64,000 nt of DNA from Ohtaekwangia koreensis (GCF_900167975.1 NZ_FUZU01000001.1:377001-441000), one strand, 5' to 3'; positions 28,226 to 36,408 are shown, counted from the first letter of the stretch. Notes: generated from the sequence alone by a model not told the origin. Numbers and translations: made by a program.

Positions 28226-29701
28226 ATGAAGTTCTCCCTTAATATTGTGTTTGCACTCCTGATCGTATCAACGGTTCTTGTAATTTCCAGTTCCTATATT
28301 CAGCATCAGAATAGCAAGCAACGAAAAGAATCGATTAGCCAGGTAACGCATACCTATAAAGTTATCCAGACATCAACGTATCTCATTTCACTCATGAAGG
28401 ATATGGAGACTGGTCAACATGGATTTATCATTACCGGAGATTCTTCTTTTCTCGAACCATATTATGATGCGAAGGAAGATATCACGCAAGCATTGGATAC
28501 GCTCACCGGGTTGGTGCGTGAAAATAATCGGCAAGCCTTGCTAATGCAAAATCACATTGAGCCCATCATCAGAAAGAAGCAGGAGTTCCTGGATCATTCG
28601 TTATCAACTTTTAACAGACACGGTCAGGATAGTTCGATGAATCTGATCTCCGCTAAAACGGGTAAGACCTATATGGATACGTTACGTGTGCTCATGAACG
28701 ATCTCTCACAACACGAGCGTTACCTGTTGAATCTCCACAATGAAGAATATGAAAAAGGAAATGAGCGTGAAGATCTCATTCGACTCGGAAGTATGATTCT
28801 GATTGTGATCACGTCTGCTTCTGCGTTTCTTGCACTATATAATAAGCAACGGCAGAATCGCGCGTTGCTATACGACCTCGAAGAAGCGAACAGTATACTC
28901 GAGCAAAAAGTAAGCGACCGAACAGCGGAAATAGGACGAAAGAACGAAGAGACGTTGCGGCTGAATGAAGAACTGAAACAAAATATAGAAGAGCTCAAAG
29001 TTGTACACACCAGGTTGATCGAACTGAATTATGAGAAGGATCATTTTTTGGGCATTGCGTCACACGATTTGAAATCACCTGTGTCAGGGCTACTGCGACT
29101 CATTGAAGTTATGAAGGTTGATAATCCAAACAGGCAAGCTTCCGATCTGCAATACCTCGGCTATATGGAAGATGCCTGTATAAATATGCAGCGCCTGATT
29201 GAAAATCTTCTCGATATAAATAAGATTGAGCATGGCTCTACCGAGATTAATGTTCAAAAAGTACCCTTGAATAAAATACTCGACCGGTTGAGCAACGAGT
29301 TCACTCCGATCGCGATGAAGAAAAATATCACCCTGCGTATAGCCCAGTCGTCAGAAGCTATTTATACAGATGAAGATGTGTTGGTACGCATACTGGAGAA
29401 CTTGCTTTCCAACGCCATAAAGTTTTCGTATCCTGAAAAGGAAGTTACGCTCAAAGTACATTTGTCTGATGGCAACGTGATCTTCGAGATCATCGACCAT
29501 GGACTCGGTATCCGGAATGAAGACCTCCCACGTATTTTTACAAAGTTCGAGCGATTAAACAACAAGCCAACAGCAGGGGAGGGATCCACCGGCCTGGGAC
29601 TTTCTATCGTAAAGGAATTGATACCATTGATCAATGGAGAAATTTCTGTGTCGAGTAAAGTAGCAGAGGGAACCACTTTTAAAGTAATCTTGCCAGCCTG
29701 A
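28226..29701 (+). CDS. CHASE3 sensor histidine kinase
   Basis: Membrane histidine kinase of 491 aa. N-terminal span (4-22), CHASE3 periplasmic domain (~25-175, with METGQHGFIITGDSSFLEPYYDA), second span (LGSMILIVITSASAFLALY, ~188-207), coiled coil (~215-265), HisKA with phospho-acceptor near 278 (IASHDLKSPVSGLLRLIEV) and HATPase (N box VRILENLLSNAIKF, G1 IIDHGLGI, G2 GEGSTGLGLSI). It starts 6 bp after the Omp85-like gene, so it belongs to the efflux operon and may sense metal or envelope state. No response regulator lies in the operon. Confidence 0.92.
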   Translation: MKFSLNIVFALLIVSTVLVISSSYIQHQNSKQRKESISQVTHTYKVIQTSTYLISLMKDMETGQHGFIITGDSSFLEPYYDAKEDITQALDTLTGLVRENNRQALLMQNHIEPIIRKKQEFLDHSLSTFNRHGQDSSMNLISAKTGKTYMDTLRVLMNDLSQHERYLLNLHNEEYEKGNEREDLIRLGSMILIVITSASAFLALYNKQRQNRALLYDLEEANSILEQKVSDRTAEIGRKNEETLRLNEELKQNIEELKVVHTRLIELNYEKDHFLGIASHDLKSPVSGLLRLIEVMKVDNPNRQASDLQYLGYMEDACINMQRLIENLLDINKIEHGSTEINVQKVPLNKILDRLSNEFTPIAMKKNITLRIAQSSEAIYTDEDVLVRILENLLSNAIKFSYPEKEVTLKVHLSDGNVIFEIIDHGLGIRNEDLPRIFTKFERLNNKPTAGEGSTGLGLSIVKELIPLINGEISVSSKVAEGTTFKVILPA

Positions 29702-29751
29702 TACGTTTTTTTTCGTTCTTCCAACGGAACCTCATCAAAATAGACAACGAC

Positions 29752-29782
29752 TTTGGTGAGTTGATGTTTCTTATTAATATTG
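29752..29782 (+). promoter_or_regulatory. Promoter of the tRNA-Pro gene
   Basis: TTTG at 29752-29755 and TAATATTG at 29775-29782, separated by 19 bases, match the Bacteroidota -33/-7 promoter (TTTG / TAnnTTTG) with one mismatch. The tRNA begins 22 bases downstream. Confidence 0.65.
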
Positions 29783-29804
29783 CAGCCCCAATTTTTGGGT
29801 AGTT

Positions 29805-29879
29805 CGGGGTGTAGCGCAGCCCGGTTAGCGCACCACGTTAGGGACGTGGGGGTCGGATGTTCGAATCATCTCACCCCGA
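29805..29879 (+). tRNA. tRNA-Pro, anticodon AGG
   Basis: 75-nt cloverleaf. Acceptor CGGGGTG (29805-29811) pairs with CACCCCG (29872-29878), discriminator A. D stem GCGC/GCGC; anticodon stem CCACG/CGTGG (29833-29837, 29845-29849) with loop TTAGGGA, giving anticodon AGG at 29840-29842 with T33 before it and G37 after, as expected for proline. T arm GGATG-TTCGAAT-CATCT with one G-T pair. 3' CCA is not encoded. An AGG (A34) proline tRNA is uncommon in bacteria, where GGG and TGG are usual. Confidence 0.92.
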
Positions 29880-29884
29880 CCTGG

Positions 29885-29925
29885 GTGGACGAAGGATAAA
29901 AATTTTTCCTCGTCCACTTTTTTTG
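29885..29925 (+). terminator. Terminator after the tRNA
   Basis: GTGGACGA (29885-29892) pairs perfectly with TCGTCCAC (29910-29917), followed by seven T. Confidence 0.88.
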
Positions 29926-29944
29926 TGAGCTAACTCTGTGTTTC

Positions 29945-30632
29945 TCAAGAGAAGTAAGACATTACTTCATTGGCTCTTTTGGTTCGAAACTGATTTTTCT
30001 CATAGACTAGTTTTTCAGGGAACACGGAACCAATGATCAATTGTTTCGCTTTTAAATCTTCATTCTCCCTATAGCATTTATCTAAATTTACCAGCAGAGT
30101 CTTAGCAAATTCTAAGTACCCTCGGTAGTCGTCTTCTGCTGAAGCCAGATTAGCTTTCCTTCGAAGTAAAGCCTCGTTAGTTTGTGGACATTTGTGCTTG
30201 ATCTCTTTATACTCTCCTGATGCAAGCTCGCCATCCAGCATTAAGTACTGCGCGTTCTCTACGCGCTTTCGATTCTTTATACTCTCCGCTTCGATCTCTT
30301 GAAGCTCGGTGATAATTATATTCCTATCGGCTTTAATTTTTTGTGATAGTTCTTCATAAGTAACTTCTGCTGTTTCAGGTTGAGGTGTATACTCTTTAAG
30401 AAAGTTTAGAAAGTTCGCATTGGTTTCTTCTGCTCTGAAACGTTCAGGACAACCATGTACTGTGATGGTAAAAATACTTACCGCCATTTCCTTTTGATGC
30501 ACTACCGGATAGAGTCTTCCTACACAACCTGCATTCTAAGAGTCCCCGTAACGGAAGTTGCTCTTTAAGTGTGTTTTTACCCGGACGCTTCGGAGCACGT
30601 CCTTCTAAAATATCTTGTACAGAGTAAAACAG
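29945..30632 (-). pseudogene. Remnant of a serine site-specific recombinase, frameshifted and N-truncated
   Basis: The minus strand from ~30632 reads FYSVQDILEGRAPKRP, then LPLRGLLECRLCRKTLSGSA and SKGNGGKYFYHH, which is the recombinase domain end and zinc beta-ribbon of large serine recombinases. That frame meets a stop at 30446. One base off, the frame ending at 29945 continues with GCPERFRAEETNANF and a long coiled-coil region, the normal C-terminus of this family. So one base was gained or lost between ~30447 and 30478. The catalytic resolvase domain is absent: upstream DNA (30640-30880) holds no such sequence. Non-functional relic marking a past mobile element. Confidence 0.8.
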
Positions 30633-30890
30633 ACAACACGACTTTTTACTGTAACAACAGTGAAAAGAGAGAAATTTGATAGCATTTTCGTTTGTATTAG
30701 GGGGTACGGAAAACTTACGTTAACTTATGGATAATCTCACCTGCTGCCTTCTGTAAACGGACTGGCGCGAAGTTTTCTTCAATCGGATGTTGGGTTCAAT
30801 GAATAAAAAAGTATACAAGGTCAGCGAACTTATCGTCATTAAACTCATTTTCATTGCAGGTGATAAATCAGACAGTTGTCTAAGCAGGAT

Positions 30891-32387
30891 ATGGATAGAA
30901 TAAAAAACATGAATGAGTTAATCATTGTTACCAAAAAGCTCGTCTTTCAAAACGAAGAAAAAGCAAAACGGACTGCCGAGTTAATCATCGCCAATAAAGA
31001 ACTCGCTTTTCAAAACGAAGAAAAAGAAAAACGGGCCGCTGAATTAATCATCGCTAACAAAGAACTTGCTTTTCAAAACGAAGAGAAGGGAAGACGGGCT
31101 GCTGAATTAATTATTGCCAACAAAGAACTTGCTTTTCAAAATGAAGAAAAGGAAAAGCGAGCTGCTGAGTTAATCATCGCCAACAAAGAACTTGCCTTTC
31201 AAAATGAAGAAAAGGAAAGACGAGCGGCCGAGTTAATTGTCGCTAATAAAGAACTAGTCTTTCAGAACGAAGAGAAAGAAAAACGTGCAGGAGAACTGAT
31301 CATTGCCAACATGGAACTTAAAAAAGCGGAAGAGCAATTCAGACTTGTAGTGGAATCAGTACCCAACGCAATAGTGCTTGTTGACAGTGAGGGCTTCATT
31401 ATCCTTATTAATAATCAGGTAGAAAAGCTTTTTGGATATGAGCGAAATGAATTGATAGGAAACAAACTTGAAATCCTGATTCCAGAACGATTAGAAGCTC
31501 AGCACCCAGGTCATCGAGATGTATTTTTTAAAAACCCAAAAACGCGAGCGATGGGTGCCGGGCGTGATCTTTTTGCTCTTAAAAAAAATGGTGCAGAAGT
31601 TCAGGTAGAAATTGGTCTGAACCCAATTGAAACAGCGAAAGGTATCATCGTATTGGTTTCCATCATTGACATCACGGAAAGGAAAATTCAGGAAGCCATG
31701 CTAAAAAAACATAATAAAGAACTCGAGCAATTTGCTTATATAGCTTCTCACGATCTACAAGAACCACTTCGCACGGTTTCCAACTATATGCGGGTATTTG
31801 AAGAGGATTATATAGCATTGCTGGATGACAATGCACGCAAGTACCTTCAATCAGTAAATAATGCTACAAAAAGAATGAGTATGCTGATTAAATCACTTTT
31901 GGATTTTTCACGACTGGGTCATAATAAAAAAATCACGTATGCTGATTGCAAAAAGATAATTAATAATGTGATCGCAGATCTTCAAACTTTAATAAAGAAA
32001 ACCAATGCAACTATTGATGTAGCCGAAATGCCTACGCTAAATGTATATAAAATAGAAATTGGTCAATTATTCCAAAATCTTATAACCAACGCAATTAAAT
32101 TTCAAAAAAAAGACACCCGCGCTGAAATTAAAATCCGCTCCAGGAAAGTAGATGAAAAATGGCTCTTCTCAGTAAGTGATAATGGAATTGGAATTGCACC
32201 CGCTCATTTTCAAAAGGTCTTTGATATTTTCCAACGCTTGCAAGTCAGTGATGCATATCAAGGAAACGGAATTGGACTTGCTAACTGTAAAAAAATTGTT
32301 GAACTCCACCAAGGGGAGATTTGGATCGAATCAACGTTAGGAGAAGGAAGCACCTTTAATTTCACCATTCCCAATTTATCCTTATGA
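30891..32387 (+). CDS. PAS sensor histidine kinase with 21-residue coiled-coil repeats
   Basis: Soluble histidine kinase of about 498 aa. Starts at TTG 30876, ATG 30891 or ATG 30909 are possible; 30891 is chosen. Six near-identical 21-residue units (core ELIIANKELAFQNEEK) plus a partial seventh form a long charged coiled coil at residues 9-145. Then come a PAS domain (~150-260, with NQVEKLFGYERNELIGNKLE), HisKA with phospho-acceptor near 287 (IASHDLQEPLRTVSNYM), and HATPase (LFQNLITNAIKF, VSDNGIGI, GNGIGLANCKKIV). No membrane span. It overlaps the response regulator gene by 4 bp, its probable partner. Confidence 0.9.
   Translation: MDRIKNMNELIIVTKKLVFQNEEKAKRTAELIIANKELAFQNEEKEKRAAELIIANKELAFQNEEKGRRAAELIIANKELAFQNEEKEKRAAELIIANKELAFQNEEKERRAAELIVANKELVFQNEEKEKRAGELIIANMELKKAEEQFRLVVESVPNAIVLVDSEGFIILINNQVEKLFGYERNELIGNKLEILIPERLEAQHPGHRDVFFKNPKTRAMGAGRDLFALKKNGAEVQVEIGLNPIETAKGIIVLVSIIDITERKIQEAMLKKHNKELEQFAYIASHDLQEPLRTVSNYMRVFEEDYIALLDDNARKYLQSVNNATKRMSMLIKSLLDFSRLGHNKKITYADCKKIINNVIADLQTLIKKTNATIDVAEMPTLNVYKIEIGQLFQNLITNAIKFQKKDTRAEIKIRSRKVDEKWLFSVSDNGIGIAPAHFQKVFDIFQRLQVSDAYQGNGIGLANCKKIVELHQGEIWIESTLGEGSTFNFTIPNLSL
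30915..31320 (+). repeat. 63-bp in-frame tandem repeats, six full copies plus one partial
   Basis: Units start about every 63 bp from 30915 (GAGTTAATCAT or close variants) and end in GAAGAAAA. They encode 21-residue coiled-coil units of the kinase; changes between copies are mostly silent or conservative. Confidence 0.9.
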
Positions 32388-32821
32388 ATAAAAAGTTAAA
32401 CTGTATCATGCTGGTTGATGACAACCCTGATGACAATTTTTACCACGAGAGAGTGATAACAAGAAGTAATGCTGCCGACATTGTTATACCAAAGGAATCA
32501 GCATCGGATGCACTTGAATATTTAAGATCACAAAAGAATAATCACAACACCCACCCCGATCTTATTTTTCTGGACATTAACATGCCCGGCATGAACGGAT
32601 GGGATTTTCTGATGGAATACACCAAGCTGGATAAAAAATTACAAAGCCGGGCTGTTATTGTAATGCTTACAACTTCAGAGAATCCGGATGATAAGATGAA
32701 AGCAAGAGCATTGAATATCGCTGCTGACTTTAAGACAAAACCATTGACCAAAGAAATGTTGGAAAAAATTATTATCAAGCATTTTAAACAGACAATACCT
32801 GACCAGATCATCTTACCTTAG
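32384..32821 (+). CDS. Single-domain response regulator
   Basis: Receiver-only protein of 145 aa of the Rcp1-like type. It has the acidic patch (LVDDNPDDN), phospho-acceptor Asp near 63 in LIFLDINMPGMNG, the switch Thr in VIVMLTTSENPDD and the Lys in FKTKPLT. No output domain, so it acts by protein contact, for instance as a phosphorelay partner. It overlaps the kinase stop by 4 bp (ATGA), a tight translational link. Confidence 0.93.
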   Translation: MNKKLNCIMLVDDNPDDNFYHERVITRSNAADIVIPKESASDALEYLRSQKNNHNTHPDLIFLDINMPGMNGWDFLMEYTKLDKKLQSRAVIVMLTTSENPDDKMKARALNIAADFKTKPLTKEMLEKIIIKHFKQTIPDQIILP

Positions 32822-33641
32822 AGTCCCTGATATATACAATCCTTATTCGAATATATGTGTTAAGATGTATTTATTTGCGACCATGGTGGCATATAAACTG
32901 CTTAGAACAGATTCTGAAGTATGCAACGTTACGGCTATCGTATATATAAGTAAAACTATAAATGGCTCTTAGTGCTCCTTCCGTATACCAGTAGCTTTAA
33001 TGTTATAGCAATCCAGGATTTCATAATTTCTGGTACTTCTTCTGGAGATTATTCTGCTCGTGCTTTGGATTTTTCTAGTTACTAAGGATTGGGTAAAAAT
33101 TCCAGCGTTTGCTTACGCCCTTAGGTTATGTGAAGCTACTGATCAACTTTCATAATCCTGATTTATCCTAATTCTTGCTTTGCCTTTTTCTAGCAGCATC
33201 GATTACTTTTCGGCTTGTGACCTTTGGATTTTCTCACGCGAAAATCTCTTGAGCGTCAAACGATAGATGAAATACAAGTCTGTACAAAAGTTTAATGTCT
33301 TCTAAAAACGGCTCGAAATTTTACCACTCAGGTCGACTTTGAGACAATCAATTGTTCGAAAAACCTCTATATCGTATGATGTAAAGGGTTTTTTCTTTTC
33401 TTTTCTTTTCTTTTATACTAATTCATTTCATTTTATTCGATAGACATATGCCCTATTCGGTGCCCTGTTTCCCTATACTATATTTAGGGCACAGAATGTT
33501 ATGTGGTTATCTGGGTATTAAATTATTGAATCACAACTTTTGATTCTTTTGGTGTAACATGATAGCTCACGTGCCCGAGAACTGTGAGTAATCAAGGAGG
33601 TATTAAAACCTTCTTTTTAAATTACAAATCACGTAACAACT
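32822..33641. other. 820-bp region without genes
   Basis: AT-rich DNA in the island with stops in all frames. It holds a TTTTC x4 tract (33391-33410) and a weak hairpin AGGAGGT/ACCTTCT with T5 (33594-33617). No ORF, tRNA or recognisable remnant seen. Confidence 0.5.
33391..33414 (+). repeat. TTTTC pentanucleotide tract
   Basis: Four perfect TTTTC units followed by TTTT. It lies in non-coding DNA. Confidence 0.9.
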
Positions 33642-33884
33642 TCAAAAAAATATCTTATAAAAAAGATCTCCCCATTGAATATAAAATGGATAAGTCACGA
33701 TATCCCATTTAATGACACCGTTATATATGATTTTAGTTACATATATAGATTCACTATTGTCGGTATATTTCTTACTGACATAGGTTTCAATCGTGTCGAT
33801 ATAGTTGAAATCATTTTTACCCCACTGTATATATGTTGTTGTTTGCGATTGACGTCCTCCTCCCTCATCAGTATATACTTTCAT
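33642..33884 (-). CDS. Small unrecognised ORF, perhaps a gene fragment
   Basis: 80 aa from ATG 33884, rich in Tyr, Ile and Thr (TTTYIQWGKNDFNYIDTIETY). The same frame stays open upstream for another ~30 codons with protein-like composition (FPNLHAPRKFEFLQNSK) back to a stop close to the end of the next gene at 33975, but has no ATG there. It may therefore be the 3' part of a gene whose start was lost, or may start at a rare codon. No family recognised. Confidence 0.4.
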   Translation of the reverse strand: MKVYTDEGGGRQSQTTTYIQWGKNDFNYIDTIETYVSKKYTDNSESIYVTKIIYNGVIKWDIVTYPFYIQWGDLFYKIFF

Positions 33885-33974
33885 TCCATATTTTTGTTTG
33901 CTGTTTTGGAGAAATTCAAATTTTCTTGGAGCATGTAAATTTGGAAAATATACTTCCGTTTGTGCGTTTCGTTT

Positions 33975-34778
33975 TTATTTTTTCAACCCTATAAAACTCC
34001 AAAAATTAAATTTAGGTCTTTCAATTTGTTTGTTTTGTTCTTGGGACATTTTTTCCAACTCCAAATAGGATTTAATTCCAACTTTAGCTCTGTCTGCAAC
34101 TACGACACCATAATGATTCCCGACATTGGAACATATCCTTTCAAACTTGCCAAGCGAAACCATTCTTTCAATTATTCGAACTCCGTCTGCGTAGTCTTCA
34201 AAAATGTCAACTGGTAATGGTCTGTAGTTCGATGTTGACTTAATGAATTTTGAAAAGAAGTATGGATCTAGGTCACCAAATTCAAGACCGAAAACAAGAG
34301 GGACTTCTATGAGCTGTCCTGTTTCATTATTTTCAAAACCACAATGAAATCCATGAACAAAATATCTCCAGCCTTTAATTTTCCCAATTTGTCGTTTGTC
34401 ACACTTTAGCTCGTTGAACGTTTCCATTGGAAAGTCCTTATTTAACTTCAAGTCAAGTTCGTCAACCAACTTGAATAGTAATTCTTCTCCTAACTTTCGG
34501 TAATCCTTTGCACATTGCTCAAAAAAGGCTTGATTGGTTTCAATTTCTTGATCTGTTATAAGTTTGGCAATATTTATTTCGGGTTCAATTGTATGTATTC
34601 CAATCTGAAAACCCGGGAGTTCATTTTTCAATTTTTGTCCGACTGCTTCTCGTTGACTTTGAACTCCCTTTTCAAAAACAAGTTTCAATATCCGTTCCCG
34701 CGGAATTGCTTGAACTGTTTCAAGTGTCGGAATTCGTTCAACCGAACTTATTGCAATTATGTCTGTCGTTCTGTTCAA
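33975..34778 (-). CDS. Unrecognised cytosolic protein
   Basis: 267 aa with no signal peptide or membrane segment. The first half is helical and charged (IPRERILKLVFEKGVQSQRE, AFFEQCAKDYRKLGEELLFKLVDEL); the second contains a compact aromatic-rich domain (WRYFVHGFHCGFENNETGQ, FGLEFGDLDPYFFSKFIKST) that looks like a folded enzyme-like or ligand-binding domain. No known motif. AT-richer than the flanking chromosome and part of a minus-strand series of orphan genes, so probably acquired. Confidence 0.62.
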   Translation of the reverse strand: MNRTTDIIAISSVERIPTLETVQAIPRERILKLVFEKGVQSQREAVGQKLKNELPGFQIGIHTIEPEINIAKLITDQEIETNQAFFEQCAKDYRKLGEELLFKLVDELDLKLNKDFPMETFNELKCDKRQIGKIKGWRYFVHGFHCGFENNETGQLIEVPLVFGLEFGDLDPYFFSKFIKSTSNYRPLPVDIFEDYADGVRIIERMVSLGKFERICSNVGNHYGVVVADRAKVGIKSYLELEKMSQEQNKQIERPKFNFWSFIGLKK

Positions 34779-34938
34779 TGGTGTCGCTTCTTAAAATGAC
34801 GCGCAACGTTTACCTATTAGCCGTTGCGGCTTTAAGTTTAGTAAATTGTCTTACGTTACAAATATTTTGAGGTGATAAAATTTATACCTTAACCCAAACC
34901 CCGCAATGGATTATACATTTTGTTGGTAGGTGCCCCTT
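34779..34938. other. Inter-cassette-like spacer with inverted repeat
   Basis: Contains CGCAACG (34802-34808) and CGTTGCG (34822-34828), a perfect GC-rich inverted repeat in otherwise AT-rich DNA, between two orphan genes on the same strand. Compare the spacers at 35506-35662 and 36214. Confidence 0.4.
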
Positions 34939-35505
34939 TTACTCCCAATCGTTGTTGTCAGGGATAAATAAATTCTCATAAACATCATCCCAGTCCTTAT
35001 ATGTCCTTGTCGTTGGGTAGTCAGTGCCTGCCAATTTTGATTGAGACCATGTCAAATGTACTCTGGCATATTTAAAGTCAGAATCAAAAACTGCAAACAG
35101 TACATCATCATTGTCCTGTCGTCTTGCAACAGTTGTTACATCTTTTCCATAGAGAATGTGTCCACGACTAATTTCCTTTTCAAGTTGATTATTTAGTCCC
35201 TTGTCCGCGAAGTGCCAAGGTGTCAAACAAGGTTGTTTACCAGGTATTAGGTCAACGATGGTATTTTCTTTTAATCTAAATACTTCGTGGTCGTTTTTTA
35301 GTTTAACTGAATATAAATCAAGATCAAGTTCACCGTTTTCTTTTAGCTTTCTTGGAGCGTCCAAGTATTGATCAAGTTCAATATTGTCCAAGTATATCTT
35401 TTCGGTCAAAGTAATCTCTTGTCCTGAAATGATTGGTCGAACTAGTAAGTATTGTCCTTGTCCCGCGATGGATAATATTTTCTCTATTTTTAATTTTGTC
35501 GCCAT
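34939..35505 (-). CDS. Unrecognised cytosolic protein
   Basis: 188 aa, beta-rich N-terminus (KIEKILSIAGQGQYLLVRPI, GQEITLTEKIYLDNIELDQYL) and a C-terminal segment (ILYGKDVTTVARRQDNDDVLFAVFD then YARVHLTWSQSKLAGTDYP) of the sort seen in small hypothetical proteins of gene cassettes, sometimes in immunity-like proteins. No family recognised and no secretion signal. Confidence 0.6.
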   Translation of the reverse strand: MATKLKIEKILSIAGQGQYLLVRPIISGQEITLTEKIYLDNIELDQYLDAPRKLKENGELDLDLYSVKLKNDHEVFRLKENTIVDLIPGKQPCLTPWHFADKGLNNQLEKEISRGHILYGKDVTTVARRQDNDDVLFAVFDSDFKYARVHLTWSQSKLAGTDYPTTRTYKDWDDVYENLFIPDNNDWE

Positions 35506-35662
35506 TGTCCAAAACGGGTTGCCACCAACGCTTAGCTATAAGACGTGCGCGTGTAAATACCTACATCTTTGTCCCACGTTGCTGACGAAATTTAATAGCA
35601 CATGCGTTAAGAACCTACAATAAAGCATATGTATTATAGCTGTTGTTGTATGCTGGGGCGTC
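35506..35662. other. Inter-cassette-like spacer with inverted ends
   Basis: TAAGACG (35539-35545) and CGTCTTA (35659-35665) are inverted about 113 bp apart and enclose a non-coding segment with GTTGTATGCTGGGGCG (35645-35660). The similar GTTGTATATGCAGCG occurs at 36244-36258 after the next gene. Confidence 0.4.
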
Positions 35663-36040
35663 TTACTTGCTCTTCGTTTGGATTTCAATTTTTAGTTTCT
35701 CGTTTCTCTTTTCCTTTTCCAATCTGTCAGATTTGTCACTTAAGTACAAACTGTAAACACCAATAGCCAAAATTGCAAGCGCGTTGATGATCGCATCTAT
35801 TGTTTTGACAGTCGTCCAAAGTGTCTCTACTCTTGTCTCTTTAAATTTTTGAAAATGTCCACCGTCAAATGACAAAAAATAAAATCCCTTATTTGTCCGC
35901 GAAAGAATGTATTCTCTTGGAACCTCACTATTTCTGGAAGTCACCTCAGTCAACTTTACAAGCTCTTCCCTTCCGAGTTCTTCAGATAGGTAGGTAATCA
36001 ATTTTACGTCCCGTTTTAATTTGTCGGCGATGTCATACAC
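35663..36040 (-). CDS. Unrecognised membrane-anchored protein, possibly frameshifted at 5' end
   Basis: 125 aa from ATG 36040, with one membrane span (IDAIINALAILAIGVYSLYL) near residues 81-100 and a basic coiled tail (KSDRLEKEKRNEKLKIEIQTK). The reading frame is open further upstream with plausible protein (SIDKKGNIPNGSVYDIADKL) and crosses a run of six A at 36061-36066; a single-base change there would join it to the 65-codon ORF ending at 36016. No family recognised. Confidence 0.5.
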   Translation of the reverse strand: MYDIADKLKRDVKLITYLSEELGREELVKLTEVTSRNSEVPREYILSRTNKGFYFLSFDGGHFQKFKETRVETLWTTVKTIDAIINALAILAIGVYSLYLSDKSDRLEKEKRNEKLKIEIQTKSK

Positions 36041-36213
36041 CGACCCATTTGGGATATTTCCTTTTTTGTCAATACTCTTACAAGCTTATTATTAGCGCGG
36101 AGCAAAGGGTGATCTAAGAATGTGCAAAGGTACTTATTGCAATATTCCGCGTTATGTTCGATTTGAAATAATGCCTTCTCAACTAGTGACAACGGATTAT
36201 CAATCGGGATCAA
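36016..36213 (-). CDS. Short ORF, possible 5' part of the 35663 gene
   Basis: 65 aa (MIPIDNPLSLVEKALFQIEH, then EYCNKYLCTFLDHPLLRANN). Up to RVLTKK it reads as plausible helical protein; past the A6 run at 36061 it overlaps the downstream ORF in another frame and its tail (MGRCMTSPTN) is unlikely to be real. It is either the start of one gene broken by a frameshift, or a sequencing artefact of the homopolymer. Confidence 0.35.
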   Translation of the reverse strand: MIPIDNPLSLVEKALFQIEHNAEYCNKYLCTFLDHPLLRANNKLVRVLTKKEISQMGRCMTSPTN

Positions 36214-36408
36214 GTCACTTTTACCCTTGTTGGGTGTTGTAAAGTTGTATATGCAGCGAAGAAGTTAACTTTTGTTTCAATTAATGTGTCATCATGGGTA
36301 ATTTTATCGATCATAGTTTTTAGACATTCTGATAAATATTTCGTCACTTGTTAATGTGATAGCTACCCTGTCCATAAAAATGCACTGTAACGTTTATGCT
36401 AAAAAAAA
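36214..36408. other. Right edge of the accessory region, no gene seen
   Basis: AT-rich, contains GTTGTATATGCAGCG at 36244 resembling the spacer at 35645. No ORF of note. The boundary between island and chromosome probably lies here, before the terminator at 36409. Confidence 0.35.

Noticed and set aside
29840-29843. Reading the tRNA-Pro anticodon as GGG
   Set aside because: A seven-base loop with U33 requires AGG at 29840-29842; GGG would put A at position 33 and break the loop geometry.
30915-31320. CRISPR array
   Set aside because: The repeats are contiguous, in frame and without spacers; they are coding tandem repeats. No CRISPR array or cas gene was seen anywhere in the window.
33391-33414. 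TTTTC tract as a phase-variation switch
   Set aside because: No ORF or clear promoter lies next to it, so there is nothing for slippage to switch.
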